DNA of 64,000 bases from the NCBI RefSeq assembly GCF_026262505.1, contig NC_067208.1, positions 16,005,962 to 16,069,961 of the forward strand, in the 5' to 3' direction. The stretch is from Trichomonas vaginalis G3 (taxonomy: Eukaryota > Parabasalia > Trichomonadida > Trichomonadidae). This document shows positions 8,560 to 17,762 of the stretch, one piece after another (position 1 is the stretch's first letter; the number at the start of each line of letters is the position of its first letter). The notes beneath the pieces are model-generated. The model made no database searches. It was not told where the DNA came from and saw nothing but the letters and a program-made list of their open reading frames with translations. The position numbers and the translations under genes are program-made.

Positions 8560-9314
8560 TCAATGAATGCGGTACCATGCGAATACAGTCATAAATGGTG
8601 GCATGTATTCTTTACTTTGTCCCGTTGTTTGTGTATATCCTGAAACGAAATGTGTATGGTTTCCTTCTCCCTGAGTGTCACTCCAGTAACAATTTATAGC
8701 AAACTTAACGTCGTCTTTAACATCATATCCTTTACCTTTTGTCATTCCTGACCAATCCCAATATCTATGCTTATGCCAACCTGCTTGAGATGTACTTAAA
8801 TCTATGTAGTGACTGTGTGCAGGTAAATTTTCACCTGAAATCGTTTTACTTCCCCCTGTTTCCTTTGAAGAGTTTGCACAATACAAAAACCTGTCGACTA
8901 TTTGTTCCATGCACCAACACCAAACATTACTTGAGGACCTCTTGCATCCATAGATGTATAAATAGAACCTACTGGGTTCATTAAATTAAACATATGAGAT
9001 ATTATAGGATTGTCTCTTTTGAACTTAAAATATAGTGCAACTATTTCTGGTTTCTTCTGGTTTGTGTCAGAATATTTTTTATAATATAATCTTATGTTTT
9101 CAGGGTAGGTAAAATCTTGATTATAATATTTATTTCTGTCATCTGTATAATAATATACTATTCTCGTTTTTTCTATTGCATTATATCTTTTATATCTATA
9201 ATAATCTAAATATAATGTTAGCTTTTGTTCATCTACGCGTGGTGTTCTGTCGTCATCTCCATAGTCATAATAATATGGTGCTGGAGCTGGGTCAGGCAAT
9301 GTCATATCTGCCAT
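8560..9314 (-). pseudogene. Phage-like fibre tip/collar-domain protein of Polinton 1 (broken)
   Basis: Contains NPVGSIYTSM, then VDRFLYCANSSKETGG, ENLPAHSHYID and a His-rich NHTHFVSG segment. This is the signature of the C-terminal tip domain of tail-fibre/T4 gp10-like proteins, where His pairs can hold metal ions and the tip contacts the host. The N-terminal part is Tyr/Asp rich. The segment is about 93% identical in protein to the tip of the Polinton 2 fibre. Broken about once. A role as a virion attachment protein is inferred from phage relatives. Confidence 0.72.
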
Positions 9315-9318
9315 TTCA

Positions 9319-10188
9319 TTAAACTCTTAAATATTTCTTTTGTTCGTCTCCATATAAGTTTAAGTAGCAGTTGTTGTCTAATGGAACTTTAACTTGTGTA
9401 CCATCATTCTTTTTATAGCTTACATACATTTCATTGTTATTTTTCGGAATGAGTTTACACTGTGTACCATTTTTTAAGGAGTGTACAAACTGCCATCTAA
9501 AATATTTATTTTCTTCATTGACAGAAAAGTCACCAACAATAGTTTCAATATTTTTTGTTCCTATCAAACTTTGGTATATTTCGTTAACATATGTTTTATC
9601 CGCCTTCTTATTTAACTCACTATCCACATATTCCTTATCCGCTTTAAGGTCTAAACATCCTGAAACCCATCCTGTATCGGCTTTAGTTTTTAAAATCTTT
9701 GATGTCCATTCATGATACCATTCAACACTTTCTTTAATTTCATTATCTTTTTCATCCACATAAACCAAATTTGCCTTCTTATTTAACTCACTATCCACAT
9801 ATTCCTTATCCACCTTCTTCATTATGTCATTTAGGAAACCTTCTATGAATTCCTCATTTAAATTAAATCTTCCAATCTTCAAAACTTTAGGAAATGCATT
9901 TAATGCGTAATATCTCTGTTCTTCTGGTGGAATTGATGTTATATCATCCGTTATTCCTTTAATTTTTGAATTCATAAATAAAATTTCTTTTATATTTGAT
10001 ATCACTGCACCACCTTTGCAAACGAATTCGAAACGGTCATTTTTCAATACTATCTCCAAATCTCCATATTTCAACATTTGCGTTTGTTCTGCCGTCTTCG
10101 AATTATATGCATATATGGCGTATGTAATGGTCTGAAGGACCTGGGTGCTTTGTGCCTTAAGTTGTTGTGGTTGCTGTTGTTTAATCAT
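9319..10188 (-). CDS. Fibre stalk-like protein of Polinton 1
   Basis: 289 residues with two KADKEYVDSELNKK-type heptad-rich units, as in phage tail-fibre stalks and in the Polinton 2 fibre (KADKEYVDDAI). The N-terminus is Gln rich (QQQPQQLKAQ). It lies four bases upstream of the tip-domain region in the same direction, so the two probably act together or once formed one fibre system. The start has a normal A/T-rich lead. Confidence in a structural fibre role is moderate and rests on repeat pattern and neighbour. Confidence 0.6.
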   Translation of the reverse strand: MIKQQQPQQLKAQSTQVLQTITYAIYAYNSKTAEQTQMLKYGDLEIVLKNDRFEFVCKGGAVISNIKEILFMNSKIKGITDDITSIPPEEQRYYALNAFPKVLKIGRFNLNEEFIEGFLNDIMKKVDKEYVDSELNKKANLVYVDEKDNEIKESVEWYHEWTSKILKTKADTGWVSGCLDLKADKEYVDSELNKKADKTYVNEIYQSLIGTKNIETIVGDFSVNEENKYFRWQFVHSLKNGTQCKLIPKNNNEMYVSYKKNDGTQVKVPLDNNCYLNLYGDEQKKYLRV

Positions 10189-10212
10189 TTATTATGATTT
10201 AAAAATAAATAT

Positions 10213-10923
10213 TTAATCCGTTATCTCATCAGCTATTTTTTCTATTTGAAATTGCCATAATATTTCATTCATGAATTTTAAATCACAATCAAATAGGTCA
10301 GTTATTCTAAATTTAATATTTGATAAATCTTTTGAATGAAGAATAAATGAATTCCCGGATAATTGAAACGGATATGATAAAGAAAATGTGTTTAAGTTGA
10401 TGGATAAAATGTTTTGTATTGATGGGTAAGAGTTAGGGTCTAATGTTTGATGTGAAAATCTCATTGGGGTATTAACTTTATCACATTTGATTAAAATGAA
10501 ATTGGAACCAGTGTCAGAATACAAAACATCCCCAACATCTTTTTCAAAATTTAATATCCCCAACAATGAACGAAGATGAGGAGTACAAAATTTAATTTTC
10601 AGCGGAAATTTAATAAGGTTATTTATTTCATCAAGTTCAAAAAGTTTATCAGGTTTTGATTTAAAATTTTCTTCATACCATACGATAAATGATTCATTTA
10701 AATAACTTAAAATCATGTTAATATCCCATTTCGTTATCACATTATTTATATACATATCATACGTTTTTTCATGGTCATCTTTAATAAATGATATATAATC
10801 TGAAGGGTCTAAAAGAATGGGATTAAATTTACCACTCACAGAAACGAGAGTAACATTATAAATTCTGCTAACTGTTAAATTTAATTCACAGTTATTATTC
10901 GAAATAATATTGATAATTGACAT
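10213..10923 (-). CDS. Possible minor capsid (penton-like) protein
   Basis: 236 residues, beta-rich by eye, ending with LSNIKFRITDLFDCDL and a hydrophobic strand (ILWQFQIEKI). Polinton and virophage single-jelly-roll penton proteins end with a comparable strand pair, so a minor capsid role is possible. It diverges head-to-head from the gene at 10943, with the two starts about 20 bases apart, and sits among other virion genes. No catalytic motif is seen. Function remains a guess from context. Confidence 0.4.
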   Translation of the reverse strand: MSIINIISNNNCELNLTVSRIYNVTLVSVSGKFNPILLDPSDYISFIKDDHEKTYDMYINNVITKWDINMILSYLNESFIVWYEENFKSKPDKLFELDEINNLIKFPLKIKFCTPHLRSLLGILNFEKDVGDVLYSDTGSNFILIKCDKVNTPMRFSHQTLDPNSYPSIQNILSINLNTFSLSYPFQLSGNSFILHSKDLSNIKFRITDLFDCDLKFMNEILWQFQIEKIADEITD

Positions 10924-10942
10924 TTTTATTACGATTAAAAAT

Positions 10943-11356
10943 ATGGTAAAGCGTTATTTTCCAGTGATAAATAAAACTAGAATAAGATTACCTCAAGAAT
11001 TCATAAATTCAACGAATAAGAAATTCATTCATGTTATAAATTTTAGTGTTTTCAGAAAATATGAGTCAATGTCATATTCATCAACAGGTTATATTTCACT
11101 TCATTCAAATTTAGTTCAATCAAACCCATATAATGACCATTTCATAAGATTTTCAGATGGTATTAAAAATGTAATTGATAGATTAAAATATGAACAGATT
11201 GACAATATCGAATTTTTGGAATTTTGGTTTAAATATCCTGATGGAAAAAAGATTGAAGTTAAAGATAAAGCTGATACTATAACAAAAACAATTACAATGA
11301 CCGATCCGGATAGTGGGGAACAAAAAAGAAATAAAACAAACGATAGAAACTGGTGA
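10943..11356 (+). CDS. Possible penton/minor capsid protein
   Basis: The ATG at 10943 is preferred over an upstream in-frame codon because it follows atttttattacgattaaaa, the element-type leader. The product has a jelly-roll-like strand pattern: KFIHVINFSVF, then GYISLHSNLVQ and LEFWFKYPDGKKIEV. The last two resemble the H-S-D-L and WF-x-DG strings of Polinton penton proteins. It is shorter than usual for the family and the region may be broken. Assignment is by pattern only. Confidence 0.45.
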   Translation: MVKRYFPVINKTRIRLPQEFINSTNKKFIHVINFSVFRKYESMSYSSTGYISLHSNLVQSNPYNDHFIRFSDGIKNVIDRLKYEQIDNIEFLEFWFKYPDGKKIEVKDKADTITKTITMTDPDSGEQKRNKTNDRNW

Positions 11357-11419
11357 AAGGTCAATTATTATCGATTATGATTCAAAGGATTATTATTCGA
11401 TAATGTTAATGCTTGAATA

Positions 11420-11761
11420 TTAAATAGCCTTAACAAAGAATTTTTCAAGTGATATTTTATATTCATCAACTATTTTATTATAAATATCATTATATGTTAA
11501 ATGAAGTTCAGTTGTTGTTCCGTTCTTTGATATCTTAATTGTGCTAATATCCTTTATAGGATTTATTTTTGCAACTGTTCCGCAGCATGAAACCTCATCA
11601 TCTATGAAAAATTGAATCTTAACGTCTGAATCTTGAACATCACAAAGAATGGCGATAATGTGAATTAATGATTCATAAGGTAAAATAATTAAACCGGATT
11701 GGTCAATTAAATTTATTATTGAATCATAATTATTAATTATTATATCACGGTAAATTTTCAT
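11420..11761 (-). CDS. Hypothetical protein of Polinton 1
   Basis: 113 residues with alternating hydrophobic strands and a CCGTVAKI segment near the middle. No recognised domain. It converges with the gene at 10943 and is co-directional with 11779-12090, 18 bases away, so the two may share a transcript. Function unknown. Confidence 0.5.
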   Translation of the reverse strand: MKIYRDIIINNYDSIINLIDQSGLIILPYESLIHIIAILCDVQDSDVKIQFFIDDEVSCCGTVAKINPIKDISTIKISKNGTTTELHLTYNDIYNKIVDEYKISLEKFFVKAI

Positions 11762-11778
11762 TAATTCAGAATTAATGT

Positions 11779-12090
11779 CTATTTTATATGGGTTCTCGAT
11801 GTTTGATGAAAGAGGCGGGGGTATGTTGGATAAGTGGGAATTTCAACGGGTTCTTTACCGGGTTCAGATAAAATGACTGGGTCTCCATTCTCATGGTTTT
11901 CTTCATTCTCCTCATTCTTCGGTAAGTCACGAGTTAATAAATTTGATTGAGTTGCTGACCTTGTTAATTCGGGGCTAACATTAACTTTAACATTTTGAAT
12001 AATTCGTGATTTATCATCATTTACGTTATAACCAACCGTAATCTCTGCTTTTGCGTTAGTGTTCTTTTGACTAGTGAAACGTCTTCTCAT
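11779..12090 (-). CDS. Hypothetical charged protein of Polinton 1
   Basis: 103 residues: a basic N-terminus (MRRRFTSQK), a short strand-rich middle and an acidic Glu/Asn stretch (KNEENEENHENGD), with Pro/Tyr repeats near the end. It appears disordered at both ends. The start is preceded on the minus strand by a T-rich block ending in attcgaataa. No family recognised; position among virion genes suggests a small structural or assembly protein. Confidence 0.5.
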   Translation of the reverse strand: MRRRFTSQKNTNAKAEITVGYNVNDDKSRIIQNVKVNVSPELTRSATQSNLLTRDLPKNEENEENHENGDPVILSEPGKEPVEIPTYPTYPRLFHQTSRTHIK

Positions 12091-12140
12091 TTATATTCGA
12101 ATAAAAAAAATATATTTAAACTTTTATTTTGCTGGAACTT

Positions 12141-13036
12141 TTATTTTGCTGGAACTTTTGAATCTATTATTCCCTGTATTTGTTCATGAAGTTGATTTTT
12201 AGCATTTTCATCGAAATTAATAGACCGAATATATTCATTAATTGCATTCTTATAATCATTTGATTTCTCAAATTTTCTTTTATCTGATTCCTTAACTAAA
12301 TCATAAGTTAAACCTCGTTGCTGATATAATGGTTTCTTAATTAAATCTTTGAATGCTTGAGATAAAGCACCTGATGCAATTCTTGCTACTATAATTGGTT
12401 GGAATTGCTGTTTAAGTTCATCTTTAACATTTGCGAAAACTGGATCGAATAAAGCAACTTTAAAGAATTTCTTAGCTGAAATTTCAGGTCTAATATTTGC
12501 ATATTGACCATCAAACTGGTTAGAATATCGTGGTAATCCATCCGGTCCCTCTTGAATAGCATTTAATTCTTCATTGAAATAAGAATATGGATTATGACGG
12601 TATGAATTAATTGGACCATTTTCACCTTCTCCAATGTATTGTTTAACAGCTTTTCCATTTTCATCAAATTGCATAGGATAACGTTCATTATATGCTTTAC
12701 GTTTAGGATAATCAGATATAGTTAATTTATAACCATTTATGACTTTAATATTTCCTTGACCATCAGTAACGAAAACTTCATTTATACCATCAGGTTTTCA
12801 TTTGACTGTAATGTCTGCTTCGTGTGCTTCCCAATTTGGACCATGACGTTTGGCATATGCTTGAGCTTCTGGTAATGTTAAAACGTTTCTCATTTGTTTA
12901 ACATCTTTTGAAGACCAGCAACAATATGAACTAATTCTTTCATTCCATCAGGAACTTTCATAGTTCTATTATATGCACCCCTTTTGTTTGTCCCTTGTTT
13001 TAATGGAACCTGTAGAAGATTTGCTATTTCTGTCAT
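12141..13036 (-). pseudogene. Unidentified virion-region gene of Polinton 1 (broken)
   Basis: The longest open part (12141-12674) encodes 177 residues with NSYRHNPYSYF, an aromatic-rich first half, and a helical Lys/Gln-rich second half. Coding-like sequence in the same direction extends upstream to a good start context near 13036, so the gene appears broken (a few breaks). No domain recognised. It lies between the packaging ATPase and small virion genes. A 20-bp tandem duplication (about 12119-12158) overlaps its 3' end. Confidence 0.5.
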
Positions 13037-13076
13037 GTTTAATTATAAATAAAAAATAAAAATTAATTATAAAAAG

Positions 13077-13790
13077 TTAATCAAATTTAACACTTCCTTT
13101 ATTTAAATCAACTATTATTTTTCCATGTTCACCTAATTGCTGATATTGTGTGTAAAGTTCATTAATGCTCATTGGTAGATTCACTTGATAAAGCATAACG
13201 TTCAACTGTTGACGACTAAACCCACTGAAAATGAAAAGGGTTGATAGATTTGATTTAATGTTTGTGCTTAATGCTTTGAAGTATTGAACAGCCATGAAGA
13301 ATGAACACTGAATGTGTCGACATTGAGTTAATAACTGATTAAAATATGATTTCTCATTTGTTATTAGTTTTGATTTCACCGCATCATCTAGAAAAATGAG
13401 TGAATGCAAAAATTCTCTATCAAAATTTGAAATAGAAAGTGTTTCAAATAATTCATCCCGTTGTTTATCAATAATTTTATCCTCTAATCCTTGCTTCTTG
13501 ATTGTATTATATAATTCTTTATACATTAAAAAGTTTTTTAAATAATCTTCTGCTTCTTCTTGTGATAAATAAATAATTGGAATTTTGATTAAATGCTTTA
13601 AAGATTCAAATGTATCATCTGAAGGTGAACCTGAACGGTTGATATAAATTAACACGTGTGAATAGGGGAAGTGTTAGCAATAATGATAATTTGTTTTAAT
13701 ATCGTTAATGTTTTACCTTTATTTTGTTTACCAATTGCTGCAGTGATTGAATTTAAGTAACATTCAGAATATGGAATTTTCATTAATTTT
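13077..13790 (-). pseudogene. Polinton 1 A32-type DNA-packaging ATPase (broken)
   Basis: FtsK/HerA-superfamily packaging ATPase, which pumps element DNA into capsids. Seen: a Walker B-like LIFLDDAV, then LLTQCRHIQCSFFMAVQYFK, the pattern that follows Walker B in A32-like ATPases, and upstream a GKQNKGKT Walker A. The main open part (13077-13655) is 192 residues. The gene as a whole is broken (at least once). It lies between the capsid gene and the unidentified gene at 12141, the usual neighbourhood in Polintons. Confidence 0.68.
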
Positions 13791-13922
13791 TCCTTAGATA
13801 GAGCATTTCTATTATCACTCAATGCTTCATTATCAATCTACGTATGTATTATATACTCCTGCTAATTCTTCATAAGGGGTGGATGAATTTAAATCCATTT
13901 AATCAAAAATAAATTTATAATT

Positions 13923-15563
13923 TTAAACATTTCTATTCATCAATATTTCATCATATGAACTTCTATACTGTGGTGGTGTACCTGTTGGATGATATTTCAA
14001 ACCTTCGTCCGGTGTCCATGTCCAATATGTAGTCCTAGTAAACCAAACCTGAGGAGGATTTGTCACCTTTGAACAGTAAGTGTCATTTACACCCTGAATG
14101 ATTGGATAAGCTTTCACTTGTACTGTAACTTGTGAGTTGAAAGTTTCTAATCCATCAAAGAATATACCCGCTCCATCACGTTGAACTGGAATAGTGCATA
14201 AGAATGAAGTTTGGTCTTTCCATGTTCTAGCTAATGGCGTGCCATTATCATCATTCAGTGGTCTAGTTAATGAGTCCTCGTATTCTTCTGTGCATTCATT
14301 CACTCCATCTAAATCAGAAGCTTGAAGCATACGTGTAAAGAATATGTCGCCCACTGTGGTCATCGCTTGATCGGGGAAGTTTCTGGAATCTATAGTGACC
14401 TGAAGACCTCGAAGCATTGGATTTTCTAAAACTGTTCTTTGCATTGCATTCTTCGGAAATGTTAACACAACATCTGTAACATTATGAAGAGCGTATGAGA
14501 AATCTGAGCTAATACCTTCAGGAGTGATGCAACCTCCATTTAGTGAACGAACGTCAATATGTTGAGCTGGAATCATGAATGGATCTTCCTTACTGAATAA
14601 ACGTGGTATTGCTTTAACTGATTCTTCAATTAAACCGTATCCTGGTGTAATGCATTTATCCTCTAAAACTTCCATCTTTGTGCATGAAATAATAACGTCT
14701 TCAACTGTTGCGTCAGCAGATGTAGCGGCTAAGCTTGTAATTAATTTGGTAGGAAGTCCGATTTGTTGGAATTTGCGATCATATTTATAAACATGATTCA
14801 TAATCTTTTCATAATTTTCATCAGTTATCTTTTCATAAACGTAATTTTGTAAATCAGCAACTCTTAACGGGTCAACCTGACAAAATACTAAAGTATCCCT
14901 GAAAACATAATATTTAAGAATGATTTCACCAAATGATTTAGGATAATCATCGAACGCCTGAAATGCTAACAAATCATTTACCGGAATAATCATATCAAAA
15001 GTGACATCAACTTCTTCATTTGCTTTCTTGAAAACTTCTGAAGGGTCAATATATTTACCACATACTGAGTTATCATATTTTTGAACATTATTATATAACG
15101 AATGAACAAACTTTTTAACTTTCCTTTCTGATTTTGGTTTATATGTTGCAAATGCAAAAGATTCACGGGCACAATCCATTTGAAGATAACCGGCATCACC
15201 TCTTTCAGTTTCTACTTCTAATTGTTTAAAGCTTTGATTTGATGATTTGTAACCAACGAATAAACGCATGCATTTAAAAGCGGTATCGCATGTGAAAGCT
15301 TTATTTGAAACTAGAGTTGCTTTAACTTTGCGTTTAATATATGTGTCACCTAATTGGTTCACATCATGAGCCGGATTTGTAATTCTTAAATGAGTTTGTT
15401 TATCATCAAAATATGGAGCATCAGAGTCATAGCATGAACTTTCAAGTTCTCTATAATATCTTCTACCGTCATTCTTTGCGAATATTTCATTTATCTTTTC
15501 GAATGAATGAAACACATTTCCATTAATCGGTTCAGTGTTTGGCACCAAATAGTTAGTCGTCAT
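13923..15563 (-). CDS. Polinton 1 major capsid protein candidate (double jelly roll)
   Basis: 546 residues, uninterrupted, in the size range of double-jelly-roll capsid proteins of Polintons and virophages. It is rich in strands with FDMIIPVNDLLAFQ followed by a GEIILKYYVF strand, like the inter-roll region of these capsids. Aromatic and Pro-rich strings (QVWFTRTTYWTWTP) lie near the C-terminus. It is the largest gene in the virion block, next to the packaging ATPase. The start at 15563 is preceded by an A/T-rich leader. No enzyme motif. Call rests on size, strand pattern and neighbours. Confidence 0.7.
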   Translation of the reverse strand: MTTNYLVPNTEPINGNVFHSFEKINEIFAKNDGRRYYRELESSCYDSDAPYFDDKQTHLRITNPAHDVNQLGDTYIKRKVKATLVSNKAFTCDTAFKCMRLFVGYKSSNQSFKQLEVETERGDAGYLQMDCARESFAFATYKPKSERKVKKFVHSLYNNVQKYDNSVCGKYIDPSEVFKKANEEVDVTFDMIIPVNDLLAFQAFDDYPKSFGEIILKYYVFRDTLVFCQVDPLRVADLQNYVYEKITDENYEKIMNHVYKYDRKFQQIGLPTKLITSLAATSADATVEDVIISCTKMEVLEDKCITPGYGLIEESVKAIPRLFSKEDPFMIPAQHIDVRSLNGGCITPEGISSDFSYALHNVTDVVLTFPKNAMQRTVLENPMLRGLQVTIDSRNFPDQAMTTVGDIFFTRMLQASDLDGVNECTEEYEDSLTRPLNDDNGTPLARTWKDQTSFLCTIPVQRDGAGIFFDGLETFNSQVTVQVKAYPIIQGVNDTYCSKVTNPPQVWFTRTTYWTWTPDEGLKYHPTGTPPQYRSSYDEILMNRNV

Positions 15564-15632
15564 TTATTAATAAATAAAAAATCAAAATTAAAAGATGAAA
15601 ATGAATTTTTAATTTTAATGAAATAATCAACT

Positions 15633-15848
15633 ATGGCTGCAGGATTCTTTAAGAAACTGTGGGATAAAGTAAAAAGAGGAGCGCATAAAGTTTGGGAAAC
15701 AATGAAGAAAGGAGCAAATTGGATATTTAAGAATAAAGAAGCAATTAGTGACGTTGCTGAATCAATAACACCAAAAGCCGCCCCAATAAGAGAAATATTA
15801 AATAAAGGAGAAAAAGTTTATCAAAGACTTCAACCGATACTAAGATAA
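15633..15848 (+). CDS. Small amphipathic protein (adenovirus pVI/pX-like minor virion protein?)
   Basis: 71 residues beginning MAAGFFKKLWDKVKRGAHK, a strongly basic amphipathic helix with aromatic residues on one face, then a second helix. Small proteins of this kind occur beside capsid genes in Polintons and adenoviruses and are thought to act in membrane disruption or DNA condensation. It diverges from the capsid gene and faces a paralogue (15869-16105) beginning with the same ten residues. Confidence 0.55.
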   Translation: MAAGFFKKLWDKVKRGAHKVWETMKKGANWIFKNKEAISDVAESITPKAAPIREILNKGEKVYQRLQPILR

Positions 15849-15868
15849 AAATAATATTTATTTTTCCA

Positions 15869-16105
15869 CTATTTACCTCCTATTTTATTAAGTATTCCTT
15901 CAGCAATTCCACCAATTGCGTTACCTGCTTGTGCTCCCATCGCTGGATTACCTGCTTTAGTACCTAATACTCCACCTATGATAGTTCCTGCCGTTTTCGC
16001 TACTGGTGCCAAAAAGTTTGCAACGGGTTTAATAATATTTTTATGAACCCAACCCGCAGCTTTCTTAATTCCATCCCACAGTTTCTTAAAGAATCCTGCC
16101 GCCAT
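15869..16105 (-). CDS. Small amphipathic glycine-rich protein, paralogue of 15633-15848
   Basis: 78 residues from the ATG at 16105, which gives MAAGFFKKLWDGIKKAAG, matching the start of the convergent gene at 15633. The C-terminal half is Gly/Ala rich and hydrophobic (TIIGGVLGTKAGNPAMGAQ), compatible with membrane insertion. An upstream in-frame extension exists but lacks the shared start and is hydrophobic noise. Probably a minor virion or membrane-active protein. Confidence 0.55.
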   Translation of the reverse strand: MAAGFFKKLWDGIKKAAGWVHKNIIKPVANFLAPVAKTAGTIIGGVLGTKAGNPAMGAQAGNAIGGIAEGILNKIGGK

Positions 16106-16171
16106 TTCTGATTTAATATTAATTAAAAAATATATTTCATCACTTATATTTTGATTTTTATTTAATGATAA

Positions 16172-16540
16172 ATGAAACCAATTTTGAAAATAAATGAAAC
16201 AGAGGAGGAAGAAATAAATGAAAGTAAAGATGTTCAACAAAAAATAAACGTTGTTAAACCCATCACTGAAACAAAAATTTTTTCATCTGTTGAAGAATTT
16301 AATGACTATTATGCTAATAATAAAAAATTATTTGAAGAATTGACAACATGTAAATTGAATAAAATGTTTAAAGTTGATGGATTCAAAATTTCAAAAATAA
16401 AAGGGGTGATTAGTTTGAAATCTATTCCTCAATCAAGAATCACCTCATTAATGAAAATTGATGATTTAACAAAAAGAATAGAAGAGATTGAAGAAAGAAT
16501 AAATCAAATAATTGATTTCATAAATTCAAATAATCATTAG
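16172..16540 (+). CDS. Hypothetical coiled-coil protein of Polinton 1
   Basis: 122 residues: acidic N-terminus (ETEEEEINESKD), a middle with CKLNKMFKVDGFKISK, and a C-terminal coiled coil (LTKRIEEIEERINQIIDFI). The middle loosely resembles the product region at 39565-40147 of Polinton 2, also acidic at its N-terminus and close to amphipathic protein genes. It is the last plus-strand gene before the element end. Function unknown. Confidence 0.5.
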   Translation: MKPILKINETEEEEINESKDVQQKINVVKPITETKIFSSVEEFNDYYANNKKLFEELTTCKLNKMFKVDGFKISKIKGVISLKSIPQSRITSLMKIDDLTKRIEEIEERINQIIDFINSNNH

Positions 16541-16619
16541 TTTCTTAAAGTTCTATGTTGAACTCATCAAATTCTTCTTAAAAATTTTATTTTTTTATTT
16601 CATTATGGTAGTGAATCTT

Positions 16620-16739
16620 TCATTCATGAAAATAGTTATTTCTAATTTCTTTTACTCGTTTATGAGGTCTTTGATTATGACTCCATTGATTCCATTCAGG
16701 ATTTAAACAATGTTTAATTAATCGTGGAATATCTGACAT
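16620..16739 (-). CDS. Possible 39-residue protein near the Polinton 1 terminus
   Basis: Short open frame reading MSDIPRLIKHCLNPEWNQWS and ending in a basic tail. It begins 120 bases inside the terminal repeat and is preceded by a T-rich stretch. It is too short to be sure of. Apart from this and the terminal repeat, nothing else is seen in 16541-16994. Confidence 0.3.
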   Translation of the reverse strand: MSDIPRLIKHCLNPEWNQWSHNQRPHKRVKEIRNNYFHE

Positions 16740-16857
16740 CATCTATATATAGCTTCTTTTATAAAAGATGAAAAATAAATTATTTTAAAATTAATGTTAA
16801 TTTTTTAAATGATTTATAAATAAATATATTTTAATGCATCGTCTATATATAGATGTA

Positions 16858-16894
16858 ACAAAAAAAGTCACACAACCCTTCCTATCCTACTACT
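16858..16894. repeat. Right terminal inverted repeat of Polinton 1
   Basis: 37 bases ending CCTATCCTACTACT. Its reverse complement matches the left end of Polinton 2 (33350-33386) at 35 of 37 positions, in the orientation expected for opposite ends of two related elements. The element therefore ends at 16894 and flanking DNA begins with CACAAAG. The matching left end and target duplication are outside the window. Confidence 0.8.
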
Positions 16895-16994
16895 CACAAA
16901 GTTTAAGAGGCCATTTTCTTTCAGAAACCGAGATTTGTGAATTTTTTCAAATTTTGTGCTTTTTTTGATATTGAAATTTCATTTCATTTTTTTG

Positions 16995-17372
16995 ATGCAT
17001 ATCGATGCACCATGCGAACTTAAAGAAAGGCTATCTTATATAGATGCTATGACAGCTGTCATTGATAACGAATGCCATGCAGGTTGTCCATATCAATTAA
17101 AAAAAATCCAAATTTAGGAGGAACAAAATTAAAATTCAGGTGTAGTGCAGATAAATGTGAAGCATGTATCTCATTTCTAAAGGATGATGAAGAATATATC
17201 CTAACAGAATATAATGGAACACATAATCACAATCAAATCAAAGATGAGACAAAGAAATACCACACATTATCACAATGCTATCGTCGGGTACTTATTAATT
17301 TTATAAAACAGGGGGGTGATCCGAAAATGGCTCAAATTGAATGCGACAAAAAACTTGATCTGGATGATCCAC
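16995..17372 (+). pseudogene. MULE transposase, N-terminal part
   Basis: Start of a Mutator-like transposase. From the ATG at 16995, preceded by a TCATTTC initiator-like string, the frame reads MHIDAPCELKERLSYIDAMT; the following zinc-finger part is in another frame after the A8 run near 17101-17108, so one frameshift is likely. The zinc-finger part (FRCSADKCEAC, then EYNGTHNHNQ) is a FAR1/WRKY-like C2H2 finger that binds transposon ends. The gene is then interrupted by the insertion at 17373 and resumes at 20382 in the same frame. Only 100 bases separate it from the Polinton 1 end. Confidence 0.7.
17366..17372. repeat. Target-site duplication GATCCAC, left copy
   Basis: GATCCAC precedes TTAAGGG at the left end of the nested transposon and is repeated at 20382-20388 after the right end CCCTTAA. 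Because TTAA also follows the right copy, an 11-bp reading of the duplication is possible but would leave asymmetric ends. Confidence 0.8.
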
Positions 17373-17762
17373 TTAAGGGTATAGTAAACTCAAAATTCTA
17401 GAGTTTTGAGAGTGCCAATAAACTCTATAGGCCTATATATATCTATATTTTAAAGGAGAGGTTACGCCATAATATTTGATATTATAAATTATTAATTCAA
17501 AATAAAAGTAGAAAATGAAACTAATTTTATTCTAACCTATATAAATATATCAATAATCTAAAATGATTATAGTCTGAACTATATTTTACCAGATTATCAA
17601 ATATAAGAGAAATGAAATAAGGCATAAAAATATCATAGCATAATTATTGGATAAATGCATTAATAAATTATTTATATCATAATGAGAAAAAATCAAAATA
17701 AGAAAATGAGCATAATAATAATTTAATTAAAAACAAAAACAATAAATAAAATGTAATTTTCG

